Positions 11,040-23,754 of a stretch of DNA of 64,000 nt are shown here, piece by piece; position 1 is the first letter of the stretch, and each line of letters opens with the position of its first letter. Position numbers and translations under genes: made by a program. The notes beneath the pieces were generated by a model that worked only from the letters and a program-made list of their open reading frames with translations, did not search any database and was not told where the DNA came from. Source of the stretch: Prochilodus magdalenae (lineage: Eukaryota; Chordata; Actinopteri; Characiformes; Prochilodontidae); NCBI GenBank assembly GCA_024036415.1, contig JAMWET010001241.1, positions 165,001-229,000 on the forward strand. The letters are read 5' to 3'.

Positions 11040-11700
11040 ATCGAAAAATATGGTCTATCTAACCCACTTCCGCTCAACCTAGAGACACCAAATCGGATAC
11101 ACTGACTCAGGGCGAAGCCCCAAGCAGGACCACATTGTTTAATTGACCCGCACTCGTTCATTTCTCCTTTTTGTTTCGCATCCCTCGTTCCTCCCATAGA
11201 GTCTCCATCATTTTTGGACCCCTCTAAAGCTGGCTGTTTTTTTCGGGCTAGAGGCGCGAAACTTCACATACACACTAAGGGGAGGTCCCCAGGCACTAAT
11301 CCACAGCCATACTGACCCGCACTCCTCTATCTGTCGTTGATTCATCCCTTGATCCTCCCTTAGAGTCCCAGTCATTTTCGACCCAAACCAAACCTGGCTG
11401 TTTCCTTCACCCGAGAACCAGGAAACATCACATGTACACTAAGGGCAGGTCTCCAAGGACGAGTGCACAGCCATACAGACCCGCACTCATCTATCTGTCG
11501 TTTATTCATCCCTAATTCCTCCCATAGGGTCCCAGTTATTTTTGACCCAAACCAAGCAGTAACGTTTTCGTTCGCCGGAGAGCCACCAAACTTCACGTAC
11601 TCACGAAGGGCAGGCCCCCAGACGCTTATCCACAGTCATACTGACCCGCACTCGTTTACTCATCCTTCGTTCCTCACTGAGCAAGCTGCGCAACCATCCC
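11040..11700. repeat. 165-169-bp satellite-like tandem repeat, four copies
   Basis: The word GACCCGCACTC recurs at 11144, 11313, 11478 and 11643, that is, every 165-169 bp. Associated words (CACAGCCATAC, CTAAGGGCAGG, TTGACCCAAACCAA) keep the same order. Divergence between copies is noticeable, so the array is not young. Confidence 0.85.
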
Positions 11701-13039
11701 GCGTTTCCTTCAGGAAATGCCCTTTTCTAGTTGTATTTTATTCTTCCTGATCCTATAGACAGTCACAAAACCTGTCAGGGTGGTCCTACTTTATGGTTTG
11801 TAGGTAGGTAGGATACCCAAAGCATTGAACACAAGGACTATGTTTCTTCTGGCTACTTCTTTTGACAAGACGTCACAATATCTAGAACATAAAGCGCAAG
11901 GTTTTTGCATTTACGTTATGACATCCAGCAGACACTCTTAGCCAGTGCTTAGTGTTCCGTTGGAGAATGTTTCCTAGCTAGTACAAGAAGGTTAGAGTCT
12001 AAACCTCTCCTTGAGCTCAGACGCTACCCGGACAAGGGCCGGTGCTGATACCTGGAAAGAAGAATCCAGAGGAGAAGAGCCCTACCTGGCAACCCCAAAC
12101 CAGTGCTCAACCTAAACAGAGGAAAGGTTAAAGTCAGCGTTAATGCCACAACAAAGCATTTCAGGATATACATCTATAGTACATACTCACTTAAGTGCTT
12201 TACAAAGACATGGGTCGTGCGGGGTCACTCCAGCTCCATCATTTCCATTGTGCAGGCGACTGGACGTAAGCCCCTGGCATGTGAAATGAAGGAGCTGGAG
12301 TTTATTTGAGCTCGTTTAGAAAGTTTAGAAGAGATGGGTGTATTGCAGAATGCCATAAAATCTTCCCTTGTCTCATCAAAATGAGGCGAGGCACCAGAAC
12401 ACGAAGGCCCCGTGCGAATTAATAACAGCGTCCGCCCTGCAAACAGCCGATTTTATGTCTTGCCAACACAAAACAACTTAACTCACAGTTGTAATTAAAG
12501 TGTATTACTTCTCGCCGCGACTCAAATGATAGTTTTCCTAATTTCCCTTCACTTGTTTCTGCAGTTCGGGAGTTGAGATGTTCCAGGATTTATAGTGGGA
12601 TAATTAGATTTTCTATCCGTGGTGACAAAGGTGCGCAGTTATTTAAATGTCATTATAAAAGATGAGACATTAACGGCGAAATTAGAATCCGTCAAGTGTT
12701 GGAACGCAGGTGATGGTCTTTATGCTTGCGGCGTATTATCAGCGTTTTCAGCTCACGCCTACGTCCGCTTATGATTCTAAATATGTAACAAAAACTGTAC
12801 GTGCACTTGATTAGATTAGAGCGTTCATTAAGCTACTGTCTCTGATAGCAAGTGAGAAAAACTCCGCTTGTAGCTCCTACTTTCATCTGAACTCCTAAAC
12901 CAAGTTTGGTCTTGTGTAAGAGTCCTTTGAGCTGCTGAAGCAGAAGCAGAGTTTATGGTTATGGATATCGGCCAGCATGTAGCCTTTCTGATATGAAGGG
13001 TTCTAATAGGGAGCTCGTTCCTCCTGTGATGCAGTAGAG
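11701..13039. other. Non-coding; complex island at about 12470-12830
   Basis: The stretch 12470-12830 is unique and complex, with repeated TAATTA/ATTA-type words, GTAATTAAAG and GATAATTAGATT, plus TTTATAG. This composition is typical of developmental enhancers but was not tested for conservation. No exon was seen in the rest. Confidence 0.35.
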
Positions 13040-14345
13040 AGGTCGGGTGCTGATGTTGGAACATGGCGGTGAGGATTTGATTGTGTATTAGTGAGGACAA
13101 ATACTGATGCTGAGCATGGTTAGCATTAGTGAGGACACATTGCTGGAACATTGGAACATTGCTGTTGGGATTTCAAATGAGCATTAGTGAGGTCAGGTAC
13201 TGATGTTGGAACATTGCTGTGGGGATTTGATTGAGTATTTGTGAGGTCAGGTACTGAAGTTGGAACATTGCTGTGAGGATTTGATTAAGTTTTAGTGAGG
13301 AACATTGCTGTGAGGATTTGATTGAGTATTACTGAGATTAGGCACTGAAGTTGGAACATTGCTGTGAGGAGTTGATTAAGTTTTAGTGAGGAACATTGCT
13401 GTGAGGATTTGATTGAGTATTAGTGAGGTCAGGTATTGATTTTGGAACATTGCTGTGATGATTTGATTGAGCATTAGTGAGATTAAATACTGATGTTGGA
13501 ACATTGCTGTGAGGATTTGATTGAGCATTAGTGAGGTCAGGTACTGATAATGGAACATTGCTGTGATGATTTGATTGTGCATTAGAAAGACAAATGCTGA
13601 TGCTAAGCATGGTTAGCATTAGTGAGGTCAGGTACTGATGTTGGAACATTGCTGTGAGGATTTGATTCAGTATTTGTGAGGTCAGGTACTGAAGTTGGAA
13701 CATTGCTGTGATGATTTGATTGAGAATTATTGAGGTGAGGTACTGATATTGGAACATTGCTGTAAGGATTTGATTGAGTATTAGTGAGGTCATGTACTGA
13801 TGTTGAAACATTGTTGTGAGGATTTGATTGAGTATTAGTGAGGTCAGGTACTGATGTTGGAACATTGCTGTGAAGATTTGATTGTGCATTAGAAAGACAA
13901 ATGCTGATGCTAAGCATGGTTAGCATTAGTGAGGTCAGGTACTGATGTTGGAACATTGCTGTGAGGATTTGATTGAGCATTAGTGAGGTTAGGTACTGAT
14001 ATTGGAACATTGCAGTGAGGATTTGATTAAGTATTAGTGAAGTCAGGTACTGAAGTTGAAATATTGCTATGAGGATTGAATTGAGCATTAGTGAGGTCAG
14101 GTACTGATGTTGGAACATTGCTGTGAGGAGTTGTTTGAGCATTAGTGAGGTCAGGTACTGATGATGGAACATGTCTGTGATGATTTGATTGAGTATTAGT
14201 GAGGTCAGGTACTGATGATAGAACATGGCTGTGAGGATTTGATTGAGTATTAGTTAGGTCAGGTACTGATGTTGTAACACTGCTGTGAGGATTTGATTGA
14301 GCATTAGTGAGGTCAGGTACTGATGATGGAACATGGCTGTGGGGA
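13040..14345. repeat. 54-bp minisatellite (about 23 copies)
   Basis: The monomer contains TGATGTTGGAACATTGCTGT and GAGGATTTGATTGAG, ending GTATTAGTGAGGTCAGGTAC. Units differ by point changes and some are shortened. The unit is 18 codons long, which gives minus-strand open frames of up to 207 codons with an 18-residue periodicity; these are not genes. A variant containing GCTAAGCATGGTTAGCATTA recurs near 13110, 13600 and 13910, so there is a larger-scale repeat as well. Confidence 0.95.
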
Positions 14346-14999
14346 TTTGTGTTTGAGCCAGTGTAGTACGGTAAGTAGGACGAGCCAGTAAGACCTCCTA
14401 CAACCTTACAACAGCACAACCACTTGTGGGCGGAGCATGGACAGGTCATGTCCTCATCTTCGTGTTAGTACGTCCACCTCTACTGTCAGGAGACATAGTC
14501 GTCCACTCGAATCTCCAAAGACTGTAAACAGTGAATAACGCCGTCCTGTTCCTAAGCCATACGTCTTTCGGTTACTTAACGCTACATGTGTTCCCGTTCG
14601 CTTGCTTGGCCGACTGACAATGAGCCCTTCTTTTTTAGATGTATTTTTATCTGTTACAGCCGGCTCTGTTGATGACTCTGACAGAGCTGAGCAGAAGTGT
14701 GGCTAAAAGCAAGCGTCGACAGATGGTGAGAAAAGAAAGAGAACTTTTTCAATGAGTCAAGGTCACCTTTCCTGCAGTCTGTGGTGGATTCTTCCCCCAA
14801 CAAACTGTGGAATCATGCGTCCTTAAATGTCCACTAATGTCTCCCATGTTCCCCGATTGTTCCTGTACTATTGGACTGCACTGTACCTGCTATGCAGCTC
14901 ACTGTTCTAATGTCACGTGTGCTGTAGAAGCGGTTCTCTCTGGGGTGGTTTAGTAAATACAATACTTATATCCCAGTACATAGAAATAAAGAATACAGG
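14346..14999. other. Non-coding, nothing recognised
   Basis: Complex sequence without recognised repeats or exons. The segment 14590-14780 is unique in the window. Confidence 0.35.
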
Positions 15000-16060
15000 A
15001 ACTGTTCTAAATGCATAATGCAGAACCTGTTAAATATGAAGAACCGGTTAAATATGGCTCTTTAAAGAATCTAGCACCAAACAGAGGTGAGAGTATAGCC
15101 CAGATGGAGGATCTGCATGTCAGAAAATACAGAAAACAGTGTACCAAAAACAGATCTGGTTCTTCTGCATGCTGGAGAACCTGTTCTATGTAGTTAATGA
15201 CAGAACTTACCACCAAAACATGGTGTAGGGCGTAGAACCCATATTTTTCTTTGAGGAGCTTTTTAAAAAGACAATGCAGAGCACCAAAGAGTGCTAAAGA
15301 TGAGAGATGTTGTATAGGGAGAACCTAAAGAACCTTTTCCATAGAACATACTAGTGTTAGAGTTCTACTTCATGAATGAGAAATTGTTGAATATGGTTCT
15401 TTGAGAAACCTTTTGAAAATGGTTCAGTAGTGCACACAACGGGGATCCAGTTCTTCTCCGTGCTGGAGAACGTGTTCTATATGGCTTAACGCAGAACCTT
15501 ATAAATTGATTGTTCCTCACAATGTAGAACTTGATGTATACTGTTCTTTGAGGAACCTTTTTGAAAAGATAGTACAGAGCACAGATGAGAGTTCTGGATA
15601 TCCTTTATGACAGAGGACCAAAAAATGGTTCTATGGAGTTGAAAAGCGTAACTGTTCTTCTCCATGTTGGAGAAATTGTTGTATATGGTTCTTTAAGGAA
15701 CCTTTAAAAATGGGGCAATTCTTCTCTGTGCTGGAGAACCAGTTCTATATGGTTAAGACAGGAACCTTGATTTGTAGAGCACCAAATAAGTGGGACTCCT
15801 CTGATCCTTCTCCGTGATGTAGCACTTGCTGTATGCAGTTCTTTAGAAAGCCTTGACAGGATAGAATGGAGAACCAAGAGGGTTCTGGTTATTCTGTGTA
15901 AAATTGAAGCCGCTATATAGGGGGAGAACCTAAAGAACCTTTGTAAAATGGTTTTGTACACATGGAGTAAAGAATGACAGCTCTTCTCCGGTTCTACAGT
16001 ATAAGGTGCTTCAAGAAACCTTGTAAAAGGTTCTATAGAGCACAAGACGGATCTTGATGT
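15000..16060. repeat. AGAACC/GGTTCT-rich degenerate repeat (block 2)
   Basis: It has the same vocabulary as the block at 8.0-10.7 kb, but in a different arrangement: TTCTCCGTGCTGGAGAAC and GGTTCTTTGAGGAACC-type hairpin words recur at irregular spacing. It ends at the Tc1-like copy T2. Confidence 0.75.
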
Positions 16061-16064
16061 ACCA

Positions 16065-16720
16065 TATAGCATACCTGACTGACTCAACAGCCTCGACTCC
16101 AGACATCCAGCGAGCATTGCTGCCCTCCATGAGTCATCCTGTTAGTGCAGCACCATCGGCAGACGGCTGCACCACCCAGGACTACATGCACACAGACCGT
16201 TACGTCGACTGTCCTTAACACCACGTCACCGTCACCAAAGACTGCAGTGGTGTCGTACCAGACTGTCATGGAGTGACTCAGAATGGCAGCGGGTCATCTT
16301 CAGTGACGAGTCCCACTTTAGTCTTGGTGGAGACGCCCAACGAATCCGTGTGTGGAGGCACCGTGGTCAGCACCAAGACGAGCGGTTTGCTGTCACACGT
16401 CCAGAAGACCTGGTGTCCCTCCACCTCCACCCCTACCGCACCATCTGCAGGAACTGTGTGAGGATGTTCAAGCTGCATGGGATGGATTATCACAGGACAC
16501 CATCAGGAACCTCTACAGCTCCATACCGAGACGTCTGGCATGTTGGGTTAGCAAACACGGCGGCCCGACGCCATACTGAGAGACAGACTTCTGTATGTGT
16601 AGCTCAATAAATATTGATCATATCAGTCTAAATTTATCACCAGTTATTGATCCTGGTCACCTTTATCTTCCTTCCCAACAGCACCGCACTCCCACACCTC
16701 CTTCTGGGTGCAGCTGTTCT
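16065..16720 (+). pseudogene. Tc1/mariner-like transposase remnant (copy T2)
   Basis: This is the longest copy of the T family. Pieces in several frames give the order: residues resembling the end of the DNA-binding domain, the FSDES motif around 16300, then directly a C-terminal part ending IPRRLACWVSKHGGPTPY and a stop. The central part with the second catalytic Asp is absent at the same place as in T1 and T3. An AATAAA poly(A)-type signal follows at about 16607. The copy keeps the 14-base segment that T1 has lost. The shared gap means the family was copied in this deleted form. Confidence 0.82.
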
Positions 16721-17140
16721 TTTGATGATGACTGAATGTCAGAAACTGAGCAGTTGTGATACAGGTTTGTTCTGTCTGCAGTAGCGGAGCTTCGTTTCTG
16801 CTAATGTAGAAGACGTCTTGTAAACCCGGTTCGGCGGGGTAATGTGCTTTGTTTGGCTGCGCATGCTGAATACAGCAGTTAATCACGGAGCTCCAGCTAC
16901 GCAGCCACTTGCTCACTCTTTTTTTTTTGGGCAGAATTAAATCTCGAGGTTGTTTGTTGATGATGATTAAAATTTAGGTATGCATCAGCGCTCCAGTCAA
17001 ACATGTGGTTAACGCCTCCAGACGTCTGCGCTACCTGCTTTCAGGACCGCACGCGCGTCCCATGTGAAGGAATATCATCTGTTCATCTCGCCGACATCAT
17101 CTGTTATTCAAATCTGCGTTTGCTTCGTCACCTGCAGCTC
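16721..17140. other. Non-coding, nothing recognised
   Basis: Complex sequence, with GCATACGCG-type and CATCATCTGTTATTC words before the GA microsatellite. No exon was identified. Confidence 0.35.
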
Positions 17141-18087
<947 letters not shown>

Positions 18088-18560
18088 ACAGTACAACCTG
18101 CTTTAGTTCAGCTGCTCTAAACTCTGCATTCAAATGTATGGGGTCTTGTGGGGCAAGTCAAGATGAGCAATGAGAGCAATATGGCCTGGATCTAGCAGCT
18201 GTAAACACGGACCACCACGCCCCCACCCCAGTAATTAACAGCCCTTTGTTCTCCCCCTGACCTTTCTGAGCTCGGCCATAACAAACAACGGCCAGGTAAA
18301 CCCGATCATTTCATCAGTGGGGTCTGCAACGCACGCCGTTCACAAAATCCTGCTTTCATAGCCCACCGCTCTCACAATACTGCAGCCGAGGTGCAACCCA
18401 CAAATACAGGACCACCTGCAGTGTTAGGAAGGAGAAACCGAATGTAACTACCTAACATACCACAACACCCAACACTATCTGCTCAGATCCATCGCGTGGC
18501 TCGCTGGGCCAGATGGCCAGAAGTTCTGCGGCCCTATTGTGAACTAATAAGGCTTTTTTT
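18088..18560. other. Non-coding, complex sequence
   Basis: No repeat or exon was recognised. The sequence near 18,220-18,400 (CAGTAATTAACAGCCC) is unique in the window. Confidence 0.35.
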
Positions 18561-19600
18561 ATTTCCCCATGTTCTACTTCAAAATCAGGTTCTAGCTTAA
18601 CATCAAATTAAAAACCATATGCAGTTAAATTTGGAACTTTGGAATATTATTTTTCATCTTAGCTAAAACACAAAGTGAAAAACTTTACACAGTTAAAAAT
18701 GTACTTAATCTATTTAGGACAACTTTCCTATTTTTTTATTTTTTTTTTACAAAGCTAAAATGTTGGGTAAAAAAACAGTAAAAATTCCAAATTTTTATTG
18801 CATAAGGTAAAATGTTTGATGAAAATTCACTATTTACAAAAATCATATTTTGTTGTACAGGTTATGAATCACTGTATGAAAGACATGTAGTCAAAAATCA
18901 TCAAATTACTTAAAATACATATAATACAGATTTCTCATATTTCATATTACCATGTGAGCTAGAACATTAAATGAAACACTTCATACAGTAAAAAATGATT
19001 CTTAAAAACTAATATGACAATAATCTCACATTTTTCTTGTTCAGATGAGCTGAAACTTTAGATGAAAAACTCAACTCACTTTGACTCATGTAGTCAAAAC
19101 CTACACTTAAAAAATATCAATAATATGGAACGATTATTGCATTTATAAATTAGAATGTTAGCTAGAACATTAATTGAAAAAAAAATTCATACTTAAAAAT
19201 GATATGGGACAATTTTCTCATATTTTTATATAACCATGCTAGCTAGAACGTTAAATGAAACAGGTCATGTGGTTAAAATTCATATTTAAAAACCTAAATT
19301 GAAAATAATCTCCGAGTTTTGTTACGCAGGTCAGCTAAAACGTTAGACGAAAAAACTCATGTTGTGAAATTTTATACTTACAAAAATATACGGGTCAATT
19401 TTCTTTTATTATATTTTGTATTACAAGGTTAGCTGGAACGTAAGGAAAACATAATGTCTTAATGAGATTCAATATGAAAAATTATTCCATAGTCTTTTCT
19501 ACAAGGGTCGGCAAAATGCTAAAATAGTGAAAAATATTTTGTAGTTAAAATTTGTATTTAAATTTTTCCCCCTGCTAATTTTTTACAGCCCCCTTGGAAA
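18561..19600. repeat. AT-rich degenerate tandem repeat of about 80-112 bp
   Basis: The word TTAGCTAGAACATTAAATGA or close variants recurs near 18958, 19046, 19158, 19239, 19331 and 19427, with earlier weaker copies near 18661 and 18753. Between them are TTTAAAAA and CATATTT words. Spacing varies from about 81 to 112 bp, so this is an old, diverged array. Confidence 0.7.
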
Positions 19601-19682
19601 GAACATTATAGCTCGTGGCCCTCCGGCCCCTGGTTAAGGCAGAAGATGAACTCCCATGTTCTCCACACGCCTGATGTACCTA
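19601..19682. other. Spacer
   Basis: Unassigned sequence between the AT-rich array and the transposon. It ends in the TA target dinucleotide. Confidence 0.3.
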
Positions 19683-20213
19683 CAGGGGTTGGACAATGAA
19701 ACTGAAACACCTGGTTTTAGACCACAGTCATTTATTAGTATGGTGTAGGGCCTCCTTTTGTGGCCAATACAGCGTCAGTTGGTCTTGGGAATGACATATA
19801 CTGCGTCCTGCACAGTGGTCAGAGGGAGTTTAAGCTATTCCTCTTGCAGGATAGTGGCCAGGTCACTACGTGATGCTGGTGGAGGTTCGTCCTTCTTGGT
19901 GGTATGCTGACATTACCCTGGATACCGTGGCTCTTGATACATCACAAAGACTTGCTGTCTTGGTCACAGATGCGCCAGCAAGACGTGCACCAACAATCTG
20001 TCCTCTTTTGAACTCTGGTATGTCCCATAATGCTGTGTGCATTGCAGTATTTTGAGCAGAACTGTGCTCTTACCTGCTAACTGAACCTTCACACTCTGCT
20101 CTTACTGGTGCAATGTGCAGTTAATGAAGATTGGCCACCAGGCTGGTCCAATTTAGCCATGAGACCTCCCACACTACAATGACAGGTGTTTCAGTTTCAT
20201 TGTCCAACCCCTG
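19683..20213. mobile_element. Tc1-like transposon, internally deleted
   Basis: It has the same terminal inverted repeats as the element at 4067-4597 and TA on both sides. It is exactly the same length, 531 bp. The first roughly 95 bp and the last 330 bp match that copy. The roughly 105 bp between them differ: this copy has a segment with GGGAATGACATATACTGCG instead of the transposase N-terminal part. Confidence 0.9.
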
Positions 20214-21320
20214 TACCCGCTGGCTATACTTTGCCTCACTGATAGAGGGATGGATCTTCCCTCTAGGAGCCTCAGAAACCTTCGGGTTCCTGTCTTCCCG
20301 GATATGGGGAAGTCAGAAGCCTCGTTCCAACATGCTCTTCATGAGCCCACCTCACGGATCCCCTCCTTCAGCAAGCTGTCACTGCTGAAGCAGAAAAGCT
20401 ATAAAGCAGTGTGACTGTTGTCACGGCAGCCTCCGATAGTTCGCAGCATTCAAAGCGCGATTGCGAATAACAAGAGCTGTTTTGTTTCGCGTTTTTGTTT
20501 GAGCGTCTTGATCCGAATCAAACAAAGTTATCCGATTCCCACCTCCGGTGCAATTTGGGCGCACTGATAGACGGCGTGTGTATTTGAGCGTCTCAAAGCG
20601 ACGAAGTGACACACATGAGAAAGTGCATTTAAACTGGCAGGTGGCCCAATTATCCTCTTCCCAGCAATTAGGCAGCATACATCGTCATCTTCAAGGGCAT
20701 CGGCAAATATGTTTTCTCTCTTGTTTTCCGGTAGAATGAGTCAGTCGCAGCCAGCATCGGATTTTCCTGATTGTTTCTGAACCCAACAATGACATTCTAC
20801 CGCAAAAAAAAAAAAAAAAATGCCAGAGAAAAAAATTCCCCACCAACTTCCGGCGCTAACCGCCAGAGAACTTGAGCATGGCCCAGTTATTTGTTTACAC
20901 AGTGCCAGCAGCATCTATTGGACAAAACTGCCTATTTGCACTTGGCAGAAGGAACAAATTCACACCGTCCCCCGCAAATCATGTAGATTTGGCAAACATC
21001 AGTTCAGGAGGACAGTGGACTAGCAGGGCGGCGTTGGCCCGTCTGGAATTAATGATGTGTTGTCGGGAAACGATCAGGCCGTTCTGAGAAGGAGAAGCAG
21101 AGATGTGTTTGTCCTCCAGCGGCTTGCATTAACGCTACCGCTTACGGGAACATGCAGAAAAGGCCACCGAGTGTCACCGCTTGTCCAGCCAGATGGAAAC
21201 GTGCACCTATATAAAGATACAGAGCTGCACTTTAGATGCACACGATGCTACTACACTCTCTGTTTCTCCACCTTCACAGCATAGCAAAAACACCACAGCA
21301 CACGCTTGTTTATACAATGT
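20214..21320. other. Non-coding; complex island at about 20400-20790
   Basis: From about 20,400 to 21,290 the sequence is unique and complex. CCCAATTATCC, GCAATTAGG and GCATTTAAAC suggest homeodomain-type sites. There is an A-homopolymer at 20,803-20,819. Open frames (for example 20,421-20,678 minus) have no recognisable domain. It is a candidate conserved non-coding element. Confidence 0.35.
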
Positions 21321-23012
21321 TTGGTAATGACTCCTTTAGAGGGCGGTGGTGAGTGGCGTGTGTTTATTTGATGGTTGGTAATGACTCCTTTAGAGGGTGG
21401 TGGTGAGTGGCATGTGTTTATTTGATGGTTGGTAATGACTCCTTTAGAGGGCGGTGGTGAGTGGTGTTTAATTGTTGGTTGGTAATGACTCCTTTAGAGG
21501 GCGGTGTTGAGTGGTGTTTGTTTGATGGTTGGTAATGACTCCTTTAGAGGGTGGTGGTGAGTGGTGTTTATTTGATGGTTGGTAATGACTCCTTTAGAGG
21601 GTGGTGGTGAGTGGTGTTTATTTGATGGTTGGTAATGACTCCTTTAGAGGGCGGTGGTGAGTGGTGTTTATTTGATGGTTGGTAATGACTCCTTTAGAGG
21701 GTGGTGGTGAGTGGTGTGTGTTTGATGGTTGGTAATGACTCCTTTAGAGGGTGGTGGTGAGTGGTGTTTATTTGATGGTTGGTAATGACTCCTTTAGAGG
21801 ATGGTGGTGAGTGGTGTTTATTTGATGGTTGGTAATGACTCCTTTAGAGGGTGGTGGTGAGTGTTTGTTTGGTGGTTGGTAATGACTCCTTTAGAGGGTG
21901 GTGGTGAGTGGTGTTTATTTTATGGTTGGTAAAGACTTCTTTAGAGGGTGGTGGTGAGTGGTGTTTATTTAATGTTTGGTAATGACTCCTTTAGAGGGCG
22001 GTGGTGAGTGGTGTTTGTTATTTGATGGTTGGTAATGACTCCTTTAGAGGGCGGTGGTGTGTGGTGTTTATTTGATGGTTGGTAATGACTCCTTTAGAGG
22101 GCGGTGGTGAGAGGTGTTTATTTGATGGTTGGTAATGACTCCTTTAGAGGGTGGTGGTGAGTGGTGTTTATTTGATGGTTGGTGATGACTCCTTTAGAGG
22201 GCGGTGGTGAGTGGTGTTTGTTTATTTGATGGTCGGTGATGACTCCTTTAGAGGGGGTGGGTGGTTGAGTTGGTGTTATTTGTTTATTTGAGTGTTGGTA
22301 TAGACTCCTTTAGAGGGTGGTGGTGAGTGGTGTTTTTTTATGATTGGTATAGACTACTTTAGAGGGCAGTGGTAAGTGATATTTGTTTATTTGATTTTCG
22401 GTAATGACTCCTTTAGAGGGTGGTGGTGGGTGGTGTTTATTTGATGGTTGGTAATGACTCCTTTAGAGGGCGGTGGTGAGTGGTGTTTATTTGATGGTTG
22501 GTAATGACTCCTTTAGAGGGCGGTGGTGGTGAGAGGTGTTTATTTGATGGTTGGTAATGACTCCTTTAGAGGGCGGTGGTGAGTGGTGTTTATTTGATGG
22601 TTGGTAATGACTCCTTTAGAGGGCGGTGGTGAGTGGTGTTTGTTTATTTGATGGTTGGTAATGACTCCTTTAGAGGGCGGTGGTGAGTGGTGTTTATTTG
22701 ATGGTTGGTAATGACTCCTTTAGAGGGCGGTGGTGAGTGGTGTTTATTTGATGGTTGGTAATGACTACTTTAGAGGGCGGTGGTGAGTGGTGTGTTGTTT
22801 GATGGTTGGTAATGACTCCTTTAGAGGGTGGTGGTGAGTGGTGTTTGTTTACTTGATGGTTGGTAATGACTCCTTTAGAGGGCGGTGGTGAGTGGTGTGT
22901 GTTTATTTGATGGTTGGTAATGACTCCTTTAGAGGGTGGGGGTGAGTGGTGTTTATTTGACGGTTGGTACTGACTCCTTTAGAGGGCGGTGGTGAGTGGT
23001 GTGTTGTTTGAT
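21321..23012. repeat. 50-bp minisatellite (about 34 copies)
   Basis: The monomer is GGTAATGACTCCTTTAGAGG followed by GCGGTGGTGAGTGGTG and TTTATTTGATGGTT. Units are very similar. Variation is mostly GCGG/GTGG and a 4-base TTTG insertion. A disturbed stretch lies near 22,240-22,400. Confidence 0.97.
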
Positions 23013-23754
23013 ATGCACTTGGGAGCTACTATGCTACATCATTAATGACTACAGAATGTACACATTAGTGTCACGATGGAATCTGAATAATTCGGACAGT
23101 AAGCAGTAGATCTTACTATTCAGTTATGAATCCTAAGTCTGCAGCTGAAGAGGTCATAAAGGCCCAGCTAAACTGTCGTACTGACCAGATTACAAAGTGG
23201 GCCCCAGGGGGTCTGCTGAAGGTAAAATTAGATCAGCTCAAATTGTACTGTCATTGACTTTGTGACCTGGCCTTATTCGGTGGCGTTCATCAGCTCTGAC
23301 CTCCACAATAATGGCAATAATCACCCAACAGACAGGATGAGGAGAGAGCCGCAGGCACCGGGTCTGACCATCTGCATCCTCATCAGCGTTTGGCATTCAG
23401 GAGATCCCTGACGACACCAGGTGCACAGTTAGGTAGCAATGAAGGAACCCACAACCAAAGATGAGACTGTTCATAATACAGACAGTCGTGGTTCTGAAAT
23501 CTGATTGGCGGAGCCACATTTGAAGCCGTTGTCAAATACTGTACTGCATGACCACACACATCCTAACGGGTTCTTCAGTGAGCAATCTTTGACCATTATA
23601 ATATTATTACATTATTGATTACAGGTTATTAAACGTTATATTTTATCATGTTGTTTTTGTGGAAGTTTCATGAAATCAATAAGCCACTCAAAGCTGAGTA
23701 TTACATTGACTTTATCATATTTAAGGATGTTTCAATCTTTGACTGTCTAGAATA
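23013..23754. other. Non-coding, nothing recognised
   Basis: Complex sequence between two minisatellites, including some repeat-like text near 23,160-23,420. No exon was identified. Confidence 0.35.

Noticed and set aside
13383..14226. Long minus-strand frames of 18-residue repeats
   Set aside because: Explained by the 54-bp minisatellite.
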